A DNA stretch of 17,959 bases, from the NCBI GenBank assembly GCA_903927415.1, contig CAIYMZ010000131.1, forward strand, positions 1-17,959, read 5' to 3'. Positions 5,425 through 11,580 of the stretch are shown here, in pieces (the stretch's first letter is position 1; the number at the start of each line of letters is the position of its first letter). The position numbers were made by a program, and so were the translations under genes. The notes under the pieces are model-generated. The model saw only the letters and a program-made list of their open reading frames with translations, ran no database searches and was not told the DNA's origin. The stretch comes from an uncultured Alphaproteobacteria bacterium. GTDB lineage: Bacteria > Pseudomonadota > Alphaproteobacteria > Rickettsiales > UBA1997.

Positions 5425-6459
5425 CTATTTTTCTTTGTTTAGAATGCGTTGTTGAGCAATTTTAATTGCGTTGTGAAGTTTATTTTCGAGAAGTTTGCGA
5501 GGAGGTAAGGCTGTGAGGTATTTCGCGACGTGAATGCCGCTTTTGTCAAGTTCGAGAAGCTCGATTTGTTCCTGTGATTTACCGGTGCAAAGAATAATTC
5601 CGAGCGGTGATTTTTCCCCAACCTCTTTTTCATTTTTGGCAAGCCAACGCAAATAGAGTTCCATTTGTCCTTTGAATCCAGCCTCAAATTCTCCAATTTT
5701 TAAATCAATTGCGATCAAGCGTTTGAGCTTTCGGCTGTAAAGTAAAAGGTCGATGTAAAAATCACGATCGTCAATTTGCAAATGTTTTTGGCGCGCAACA
5801 AAAGTGAAGCCAGCTCCCATCTCGAGCAGGAATTTTTCAATTTCGCGCAGAATAGCATCTTCCAAATCTTTTTCTAAATAGCGGTCTTTGAGATCTAAAA
5901 AATTGAGAAAATATGGATCTTTGAGAAAAATTTGTGGCGACGGATTTTTTGTTTTACGCAAAATTGCGAGTTCTTTTTGAATAGTTTTTTCTGGTTTTTT
6001 TGAAATAGCGGTGCGCTCAAAGAGTTGTGAATTTATGCGTTCTTGTAATTGGCGCACGCTCCATTTTCCAACGCGACAGAGCTCGATGTAGAATTCGCGT
6101 TTTAGCGAATCAGCTATGGGCAATATGATGCGGAAATGTGACCAACTTAATTGTGAACACAGTGTGTTCAGAATTGTTTCGTCTGTAATTGCTTCTGCCA
6201 TGCGAACACAATACCACAGCTGTCTATTCCCCCATCCTTCTCCGTAATCTGACATTAATTGTTGCGATAAATTGGCTATTATTTGCTTCCCATATTCAGC
6301 TCTTTTGCCTCGTAAAATTTCACTTTGAATTCGCTTACCAATTTGCCAATAAAGCATGGTCAACTCTGAATTTATTGCGATTGCTGCGCGTTGTTTTGCT
6401 GCGGTAATTAATTGTCTGATGTCGGTTAGGAGAGGCGTGGATGGTGTTTTTTTGCTCAT
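5425..6459 (-). CDS. YhcG/DUF1016-family PDDEXK nuclease
   Basis: The 344-residue protein has the standard two-domain layout. The N-terminal DUF1016 helical domain (about 10-150) includes LYWQIGKRI and GWGNRQLWYCVRMAEA. The C-terminal PDDEXK nuclease-like domain spans about 175-330. The fold's residues are visible: Asp237 in FYIDLLLYSR, Asp252-x-Lys254 in AIDLKIGEF, and the downstream QMELYL (265-270). The family is widespread and horizontally mobile. Roles in DNA cleavage, restriction or defence are assumed from the fold and rarely shown. The ATG at 6459 overlaps the esterase stop as ATGA, and proS begins 3 bases after its stop, so it is embedded in a housekeeping transcription unit. No modification or toxin/antitoxin partner is adjacent. 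The domain looks complete. Confidence 0.88.
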   Translation of the reverse strand: MSKKTPSTPLLTDIRQLITAAKQRAAIAINSELTMLYWQIGKRIQSEILRGKRAEYGKQIIANLSQQLMSDYGEGWGNRQLWYCVRMAEAITDETILNTLCSQLSWSHFRIILPIADSLKREFYIELCRVGKWSVRQLQERINSQLFERTAISKKPEKTIQKELAILRKTKNPSPQIFLKDPYFLNFLDLKDRYLEKDLEDAILREIEKFLLEMGAGFTFVARQKHLQIDDRDFYIDLLLYSRKLKRLIAIDLKIGEFEAGFKGQMELYLRWLAKNEKEVGEKSPLGIILCTGKSQEQIELLELDKSGIHVAKYLTALPPRKLLENKLHNAIKIAQQRILNKEK

Positions 6460-7133
6460 ATTTGTTCAAGGTTTTGTTGGGTGATTTTTTTAATAAAATT
6501 CTGCGCCACCCTAACCCCGTGAATGTCAATCGAGTGATCAAGATGTGGAAAAGAATGAGCTTCGTGGGAGATTTTTTGGGCGGTTAAAAGTTTTTTTGCT
6601 TCGATGAAATGGGTGAATGGCAGCACCGAATCAGCTTCGCCGTGAATCAAACAAATTTCTGGTTTGGATAAAATCTCTTCGCCGAGCGCTTGTGGTAAGA
6701 TTAATCGGCCAGAAAAAGAAATGATGCCGGCGGGTTTTTTAGGGGCGATGAGGCCTTGATAGATCGACATCATCGCGCCTTGCGAGAAGCCGACCAAAAA
6801 GAGTTTTTCTGCTGGCAAATTGAAGCGCGTAAGTTGTGCATCGATAAAATTTTCAAGAATTTTATTGGCGTTTTTTATGGTTGCAGCCATCTCGACAAGG
6901 CCTTTTCTTTCGATTCCATTGCCAAGTGAAAACCATTGGTAAGCGTGTGGAAAGCCACCCTCCCAAGGTTCAATCGCATTCGGTGCGATGAAATGAGCTT
7001 CGGGCAAAACATGTTTAAATTCGTAGGAAAGATGAATTAAATTTTCTCCATTCGCGCCATATCCATGCAGGAAAATTACTAGATATTTGGGATTTTTTGA
7101 ATCAGAATATTCGTAAAATTTAAGTTCAGACAT
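6456..7133 (-). CDS. Alpha/beta-hydrolase, carboxylesterase/phospholipase family (COG0400)
   Basis: A 225-residue serine hydrolase of the small carboxylesterase/lysophospholipase type. It has an early HGYGANGENLI strand-loop (oxyanion region, 23-33), nucleophile Ser117 in GFSQG, Asp168 in GEADSVLP and His200 in LDHSID. The spacing matches the family. There is no signal peptide, so it is probably cytoplasmic; the substrate cannot be told. I chose ATG 7133 (MSELKFYEYS). A longer frame from 7184 adds 17 non-conserved residues and would overlap the divergent ccmA start at 7171. The stop overlaps the next gene's start (ATGA, 6456-6459), implying translational coupling with the YhcG-like nuclease. 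The 37-base gap to ccmA must contain, or be overlapped by, both divergent promoters. Confidence 0.9.
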   Translation of the reverse strand: MSELKFYEYSDSKNPKYLVIFLHGYGANGENLIHLSYEFKHVLPEAHFIAPNAIEPWEGGFPHAYQWFSLGNGIERKGLVEMAATIKNANKILENFIDAQLTRFNLPAEKLFLVGFSQGAMMSIYQGLIAPKKPAGIISFSGRLILPQALGEEILSKPEICLIHGEADSVLPFTHFIEAKKLLTAQKISHEAHSFPHLDHSIDIHGVRVAQNFIKKITQQNLEQI

Positions 7134-7170
7134 TGTCAGTTTAATCAGGAAAATCAGGGTTCTAGGGGAT

Positions 7171-7779
7171 ATGCTCACCATCAATAATCTTTCGTTATTT
7201 AAAGATCACAAGAAAATTTTCTCTCATCTCGGCTTCTCGGTTAGCACTGAATCTGCGCTCATAATTACCGGAAAAAATGGCTGTGGAAAAACTAGTTTGT
7301 TAAAAATTTTGGCTGGAATTTCAAAGCCGACGGAAGGTGAAATTCTTTGGGGCGACGTGAATGTCGAAAATTTTCGTGCTGATTTTAACGGCGACACGCA
7401 ATTTTTAGGGCATAAAAATTTTCTAAAACCTGAGCTTACAGTGTTGGAAAATTTGCAATTTTATGCACGTCTTGCAGATACGGAAACCGTGGTTTTGTCG
7501 GCTTTGAGCTTTTTTAAATTGCAGGAACTTTCTGGCGAAAAAGTAAAAAATCTTTCCGCCGGTTGGCAAAAGAGAGTGATGTTAGCGAAGCTGCTGGCAT
7601 GTCCCGCCACGATTTGGCTTTTGGATGAGCCGTCAAATAATTTAGACAGTGACGGAAAAAAATTGCTGCATGGATTGATCAAAACTCGGGTGAAAGAAGA
7701 TGGGCTGGTGATAATAGCGACGCATGATGAGGCGTTTTTTGATTTGGGGCCGAAGTTGAATTTGGAGGATTATTCGTAG
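7171..7779 (+). CDS. ccmA: CcmA-type ABC transporter ATPase (heme exporter subunit)
   Basis: A 202-residue stand-alone nucleotide-binding domain. Walker A is GKNGCGKTS (34-42), the signature is LSAGWQKRV (128-136), Walker B/D-loop is IWLLDEPSNNLD (148-159) and the H-loop is His185. The short length, the FLGHKNFLKPELTVLENLQFY stretch and the tryptophan-rich Walker B match CcmA. CcmA works with CcmB/CcmC/CcmD in cytochrome c maturation (release of holo-CcmE, inner membrane). No ccmB is adjacent; in Rickettsiales-like genomes ccm genes are often scattered. ATG 7171 is preceded by AGGGG (7164-7168, close) and AGGG (7156-7159, better spaced). It ends in a strong terminator hairpin. Alternative: another small ABC ATPase, less likely given the match. 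Confidence 0.78.
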   Translation: MLTINNLSLFKDHKKIFSHLGFSVSTESALIITGKNGCGKTSLLKILAGISKPTEGEILWGDVNVENFRADFNGDTQFLGHKNFLKPELTVLENLQFYARLADTETVVLSALSFFKLQELSGEKVKNLSAGWQKRVMLAKLLACPATIWLLDEPSNNLDSDGKKLLHGLIKTRVKEDGLVIIATHDEAFFDLGPKLNLEDYS

Positions 7780-7811
7780 GGGCCGACCCGCGTGTCCGCC
7801 CCTACGTTTTT
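7775..7811 (+). terminator. Intrinsic terminator at the ccmA/rlmJ convergence
   Basis: CGTAGGGGC (7775-7783) pairs perfectly with GCCCCTACG (7798-7806) and is followed by TTTTT (7807-7811) on the plus strand, serving ccmA. It contains the stop codons of both ccmA (7777-7779) and convergent rlmJ (7802-7804). Stem and loop resemble a GTAGGGGCGGACCCGCG-type dispersed palindrome, so a repeat may have been adopted as terminator. On the minus strand no T-run follows. Confidence 0.8.
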
Positions 7812-8641
7812 AAAATCCTCAAAACCTTCGGCAAAATCAAATTCAACTTTTCCTCCAACTGCCACGGAGCGTTGATAATAAACATTCCGCAGGCGTGCAT
7901 TTTTGTTTCTTCGGGCTTGCTGCCAATGTCAAAAGTGGTGTGGAAAATTTTTGAAAATTTTAGTTCAGAAATTTTTTGATAGAATTGTTTCAGTACTTCC
8001 TCGTCACTTTTTATGATCGGATGCCAAATCAAATAAACGCCGTGAGCAAAGCGTTTGTAAGCTTCTTCGAGTCCATCAATTATTTTTTTGTAATCGTCAG
8101 AAATTTTACTTTGATCTTTTTCGAAGGCGGGATCGATGATGATCAAACCTCTTTTTTCTAGCGGCGGAAGTTTCGATTTTAAAAAATTAAAACCGTCATC
8201 ATTCAGAAAAGAAAATTTTGGATTTCCGGCAAAATTTTTTTTCAATTGCAAAAAATCTTCGCGATTTAATTCGGCAAAAATTGCGCGATCATCACGACGC
8301 AAATAATCTTTGATGATGATCGGAGAGCCGGTGTAAATGTTGAGTTTGTTAGGCAGTTCGGAAATTTCGCAGTGATTATTTTTTGCCAAAATTCGCAAGT
8401 AACGTTCTGGTAAAAAATCAGCAAAATTTTTCTCACGTAAAATTTTTTTTATCCCCTCGTCAGCCTCAGAAGTTTTGACTGATTTCTCGTCGGATAAATT
8501 ATATTTTCCGATTCCGGCGTGAGTGTCTAAAACAAAAAATGGCGTTGGTTTTTCGTGAAATTTTTCGAGGCAAAGCGCGAGAATGATATGCTTAAAAATG
8601 TCGGCGAAATTGCCGGCGTGATAGATGTGGTGGTAGTTCAT
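7802..8641 (-). CDS. rlmJ: 23S rRNA (adenine(2030)-N6)-methyltransferase RlmJ
   Basis: SAM-dependent methyltransferase that modifies A2030 of 23S rRNA. The 279-residue protein begins with the family hallmark MNYHHIYHAGNFADIFKH (1-18). It also has the SAM-binding LDTHAGIGKY (38-47), TGSP (104-107) and a late FIINAPW (NPPW/NAPW region). Motif IV, usually DPP(Y/F)E, reads DPAFE (170-174), so the second proline is Ala. Length is normal. ATG 8641 gives the canonical N-terminus. It is the last gene of a minus-strand run, 6 bases after the YidX-like lipoprotein gene. Its last codons lie inside the terminator hairpin shared with ccmA. Confidence 0.93.
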   Translation of the reverse strand: MNYHHIYHAGNFADIFKHIILALCLEKFHEKPTPFFVLDTHAGIGKYNLSDEKSVKTSEADEGIKKILREKNFADFLPERYLRILAKNNHCEISELPNKLNIYTGSPIIIKDYLRRDDRAIFAELNREDFLQLKKNFAGNPKFSFLNDDGFNFLKSKLPPLEKRGLIIIDPAFEKDQSKISDDYKKIIDGLEEAYKRFAHGVYLIWHPIIKSDEEVLKQFYQKISELKFSKIFHTTFDIGSKPEETKMHACGMFIINAPWQLEEKLNLILPKVLRILKT

Positions 8642-8647
8642 CGTGCT

Positions 8648-9250
8648 TTAATGGAGTTCAAAAGGTAGGATAATAATTTTCCCGATCAGTAACACCGCAT
8701 CTACGCCAACTGCAATCGGAGTGATTGCTGCTTTCCCAACATCTTTCGCAAAAGTTGAGTCATCGTAACTGATTTGAATTTTGTAAATCGTGCTAGAATT
8801 CATCAGAGCTTGACCCAAATTTCTGGCGGAATATCTGCGGCCGCTCAGATTTATTTTGATCGTAACTTCATCGTTCTTATTTGGTCTGACACCTAGACTA
8901 GTGAGGGTTCCAATGTCCTCTATCGGTAAAATGTTGAATGGCCCTTCAATCGTGAGATAGCCTTTAATTTCATTATTTGAATCAAGTTTTAAGTGACTTT
9001 TTGCGAGGTTGATGGCGAGAGTTTTTTCTTGTTTGAGGGAGAGAATTTTTTGCAGAGCGCCATTTGTATCAGTGAGAATGTAGTGATATTCACTGCCGAT
9101 TAAAACGACATATCTGCCATCAGCGCCAAGTAAAAATTGACTGATTTTTTCTTCGTAAACCTTGTCGCCCCACAGATATTTCGTGGCGCAGGAAGTGTTG
9201 AGCAGAAGTAAAAAATAAAATAAAAATTGGTAAATTTTTTTGATCGACAT
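8648..9250 (-). CDS. YidX-like lipoprotein of unknown function
   Basis: The 200-residue protein has a lipoprotein signal peptide. A basic start (MSIKK) is followed by a hydrophobic core and the lipobox LNTSC with Cys21. From memory it resembles Escherichia coli YidX: GRYVVLIGSEYHYILTDTNGALQKIL (about 45-70) parallels the YVFVGESLDYLITDGA stretch there, and the hydrophobic C-terminus (AAITPIAVGVDAVLLIGKIIILPFEL) parallels that of YidX. No function is known for that family. The C-terminal hydrophobic segment could be a membrane helix. The start is set by ATG 9250, 4 bases after the pstS-like stop; rlmJ follows after 6 bases. The likely location is the periplasmic face of the inner or outer membrane. 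Confidence 0.7.
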   Translation of the reverse strand: MSIKKIYQFLFYFLLLLNTSCATKYLWGDKVYEEKISQFLLGADGRYVVLIGSEYHYILTDTNGALQKILSLKQEKTLAINLAKSHLKLDSNNEIKGYLTIEGPFNILPIEDIGTLTSLGVRPNKNDEVTIKINLSGRRYSARNLGQALMNSSTIYKIQISYDDSTFAKDVGKAAITPIAVGVDAVLLIGKIIILPFELH

Positions 9251-9254
9251 TTGT

Positions 9255-10307
9255 TTAATTTAGCTGTGATGAAATATTTTTTTGAGTTTCTTCGAGTTCT
9301 GCATCACTCATTGCAACGAGGCCATTATTGATCAGATAGCCTTTACTGCCGATGGTTTCAGAATTCATAATTTCTGCGATAAATTCGCGCGTCTTCGGAA
9401 CCAAATCCAAATGTTCTTTTTTAAAATAAATAAAAAGTGGGCGTGAAAGCGAATATTTTTTCGTCGCGATGCTTTTAGGAGTTGGGTAAATCCCGTCAAC
9501 CGGAACTGCCTTAATTATTTTTTTATTCGCTGCGAGAAAATCATAACCGAGAATTCCGAAGGCATTTGGATTCGTTTTTAGATTTTGCACGATCAAATTG
9601 TCATTCTCTCCCGACTCAATGAAATTGCCGTCGCTGCGTAGTTTGTGACATTGAATTTTGCGTTCATGTTCGTCTGGAAAAGCTTCGATAAATTCTTTTT
9701 TATACAAGCAAGCGCCCTCCATCACCATGTCGACAAAAACATCACGAGTGCCTGAGGTGAGCGGCGGGCCGTAAATAATTATTTCAGTTTTTGGAAGTTT
9801 TTCATCGATTTGATTCCAAGTTTTGTAAGGATTCGGAATTAATTTTTTGGTTTTTTCATCGAAAGTTTTTTCTGCTAATGCAAGAAAAATTTGTTCTTTT
9901 GTTAGCTGAATTTTTTTTGTTTTTACAAAATTTCCAAACACGATGCCATCATAGCCAATCTTGATCTCGAGGATTTTTTTGATGCCGTTTTTTTCACAAT
10001 TTTGGATTTCATTTTCTTCGATTGGTCGCGATGCATTTACGAAATCTGGATAATTTTTTCCAACTCCTGAGCAAAAAAACTTAAAGCCATTTCTGGTTCC
10101 ACTTGATTCAACGAGCGGAGTTTGAATCGGAGTTTTATTGACATTTTGAACGCGGCTAAATTCCTCCGAAACCGCTGCCATCAAGGGAGAAACCGTGGAA
10201 GATCCAACCAAATAAATGTAGGATCTTTTGTTTGATTCGAAGGCGAAGCTATTTTGTGAAGCTAGAAAAAACGCGATGAGAAAAAGTTTTTTTGTTAGAA
10301 ATTTCAT
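9255..10307 (-). CDS. pstS: PstS-like phosphate-binding protein
   Basis: Periplasmic substrate-binding protein of the phosphate ABC family. From ATG 10307 it has 350 residues, with a signal peptide cleaved after about Ala22 (NSFA-FES). Family motifs are VGSSTVSPLMAAVSEEF, the phosphate-loop region ESSGTRNGFKFFC, NASRPIEENEI, and SGTRDVFVDMVMEGAC. An in-frame ATG at 10340 would place 11 residues before the signal peptide and run into mlaE, so I reject it. pstCAB and phoU are not in the window. It is transcribed after mlaE and before the YidX-like lipoprotein gene. It could serve a distant Pst transporter or act as a stand-alone binding protein; the phosphate ligand is inferred from family. Confidence 0.88.
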   Translation of the reverse strand: MKFLTKKLFLIAFFLASQNSFAFESNKRSYIYLVGSSTVSPLMAAVSEEFSRVQNVNKTPIQTPLVESSGTRNGFKFFCSGVGKNYPDFVNASRPIEENEIQNCEKNGIKKILEIKIGYDGIVFGNFVKTKKIQLTKEQIFLALAEKTFDEKTKKLIPNPYKTWNQIDEKLPKTEIIIYGPPLTSGTRDVFVDMVMEGACLYKKEFIEAFPDEHERKIQCHKLRSDGNFIESGENDNLIVQNLKTNPNAFGILGYDFLAANKKIIKAVPVDGIYPTPKSIATKKYSLSRPLFIYFKKEHLDLVPKTREFIAEIMNSETIGSKGYLINNGLVAMSDAELEETQKNISSQLN

Positions 10308-10324
10308 ATTTTTTTTTAAAAAAA

Positions 10325-11110
10325 TTATCCAAAAAACCAACCAGTGATGATGTAATTCAGTAAAAGAATCACAATCGATGCGGCTACGACAGCATTGGTT
10401 GTAGCAACACCAACTCCTTCAGCGCCGCCTTTCGAATTATAGCCGAAATAGCAGCCCATAATTGCGATCACGAAGCCGAAGAAGGCAGATTTTACAAGGC
10501 CAGACACGACGTCGATTCTTTCCAAAAACTTGAAAGTGTTGCTGATGTAAGGGCCAGAGGAAAATCCGAGAGAATGAACGCTGACCAAATACCCGCCCAT
10601 CACGCCGATAATGTCGGCAATCAAAACTAAAAATGGCAACATGAGCACGCCAGCAATGATTCGCGGAGCGATGAGATATTTGAAGGGATTGGTGGAGAGC
10701 GTGCGCAGCGCATCGATTTGTTCCGTAACTTTCATGGTGCCAATTGCCGCCGCCATTGATGCGCCAACGCGTCCCGCCACCATTAATCCTGCTAATACCG
10801 GTCCGAGTTCGCGCGTGATTGATAAAACTACGACAGTGGCAATTGTGCTTTCAGCGTTGAAACGAGAGAATCCGGAATAGCTTTGTAATGCCAAAACTGC
10901 GCCGGAAAAAATTGCGGTGAGGCCGACGACGGGCAAAGAAAAATAGCCGATTTGTAAAAATTGGCGGAGAATTAAGCGTGGATAAAAAGGCGGCGTGAAG
11001 CAGTGCCGGACAGCGTTTAGCATGAATAAAATCATCTCGCCTAACTTGGCCAAATTCATCAAAGTGAAGTGACCGAGTTTTTCTACGCCGGATAAAATTT
11101 TGGAAAACAT
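10325..11110 (-). CDS. mlaE: MlaE-type lipid ABC transporter permease
   Basis: Inner-membrane permease of the Mla (YrbE/MlaE, DUF140) family, which moves phospholipids between the inner membrane and the periplasmic MlaC/MlaD route to keep outer-membrane asymmetry. The 261-residue protein has an N-terminal interfacial helix and about five membrane segments (roughly 55-78, 87-112, 148-177, 203-224, 237-258). The family signature GRVGASMAAAIGTMKVTEQIDAL spans 113-135. The start at ATG 11110 is normal. The partners mlaF and mlaD are not adjacent; pstS starts 17 bases after its stop. The gene is divergent from the DUF2946-like gene across only about 42 bases, which must hold both promoters. Confidence 0.93.
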   Translation of the reverse strand: MFSKILSGVEKLGHFTLMNLAKLGEMILFMLNAVRHCFTPPFYPRLILRQFLQIGYFSLPVVGLTAIFSGAVLALQSYSGFSRFNAESTIATVVVLSITRELGPVLAGLMVAGRVGASMAAAIGTMKVTEQIDALRTLSTNPFKYLIAPRIIAGVLMLPFLVLIADIIGVMGGYLVSVHSLGFSSGPYISNTFKFLERIDVVSGLVKSAFFGFVIAIMGCYFGYNSKGGAEGVGVATTNAVVAASIVILLLNYIITGWFFG

Positions 11111-11152
11111 TGCTTGAAAAAAATTGCAGTGGGAAAGAATTTGAAAGAATCC

Positions 11153-11539
11153 ATGTCAGAAAAAAATAAAATCAAACACATCGCAAGACATTTTTTACTG
11201 CCGCTTTTACTGCTGTTTTTTATTGCCAGCAAAAGCCTTTTGCTTCTTCATGTCTTTTCTCACAACTCGGTTGAAACTGCATCAGCCAAGGTTTTGCAAC
11301 ATAATCAAAATTTTTTTGAGAAAATAATTTTTTCACACGAAAAAAAATCTGCAAAAAATTCTGACGATTGTTTTTTATGTTCGACCGCGAATTTCCAAAG
11401 TCAGACTTTGCTTTTTTCTGCTGTAATTTTTGCGGTAGCAATTTTTTATCTTACTTTTTTTTCGCGAATTTTTGATCGCGTAAAAGTTTCTTATCTTCGC
11501 TCTTCCAGCTTATCCCGCGCGCCTCCAGCTAATTCTTAG
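11153..11539 (+). CDS. Small DUF2946-like membrane protein
   Basis: A 128-residue protein with an N-terminal membrane segment (about 13-35) and a His/Lys-rich periplasmic stretch including SHEKKSAKNSDDC. It also has a CFLC motif (73-76), a second membrane segment (about 85-105) and a C-terminus ending SRAPPANS. The order of hydrophobic start, HxxxxxxC-x-x-C, helix and RAPP tail matches DUF2946-type proteins often found beside TonB-dependent receptor genes. The function is unknown; Cys/His suggest metal binding, which is inference. I chose ATG 11153. A TTG at 11114 adds 13 residues and nearly touches the mlaE start. The stop lies inside a hairpin that precedes the receptor gene, so co-transcription with the operon is likely. 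Confidence 0.7.
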   Translation: MSEKNKIKHIARHFLLPLLLLFFIASKSLLLLHVFSHNSVETASAKVLQHNQNFFEKIIFSHEKKSAKNSDDCFLCSTANFQSQTLLFSAVIFAVAIFYLTFFSRIFDRVKVSYLRSSSLSRAPPANS

Positions 11540-11575
11540 AAGTCACCACGAAGTCGGTTTTAACTTTTAAGAATT
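11531..11575 (+). promoter_or_regulatory. Long hairpin at the TonB-receptor translation start
   Basis: AATTCTTAGAAGT (11531-11543) pairs with ACTTTTAAGAATT (11563-11575) over 13 bp, with one G-U pair and a 19-base loop. An inner ACC/GGT stem (11545-11547 with 11556-11558) is possible. GAAGTC occurs twice on a pitch of about one helical turn (11539-11544, 11550-11555). The 3' arm includes AAGAA (11569-11573), the best Shine-Dalgarno candidate for the ATG at 11581, so folding would hide it. It has no terminal T-run. It may be a translational switch or operator; this is inference from position and pairing only. Confidence 0.5.
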
Positions 11576-11580
11576 GCCCC

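Noticed and set aside
7134..7184. 17-residue extension of the carboxylesterase from ATG 7184
   Set aside because: It would overlap the divergent ccmA start and is not family-like; MSELKFYEYS at 7133 is a better start.
11111..11152. Zur or Fur operator between mlaE and the DUF2946-like gene
   Set aside because: I found no convincing palindrome of the GTTATAxxATAAC or GATAATxxATTATC type in the gap.
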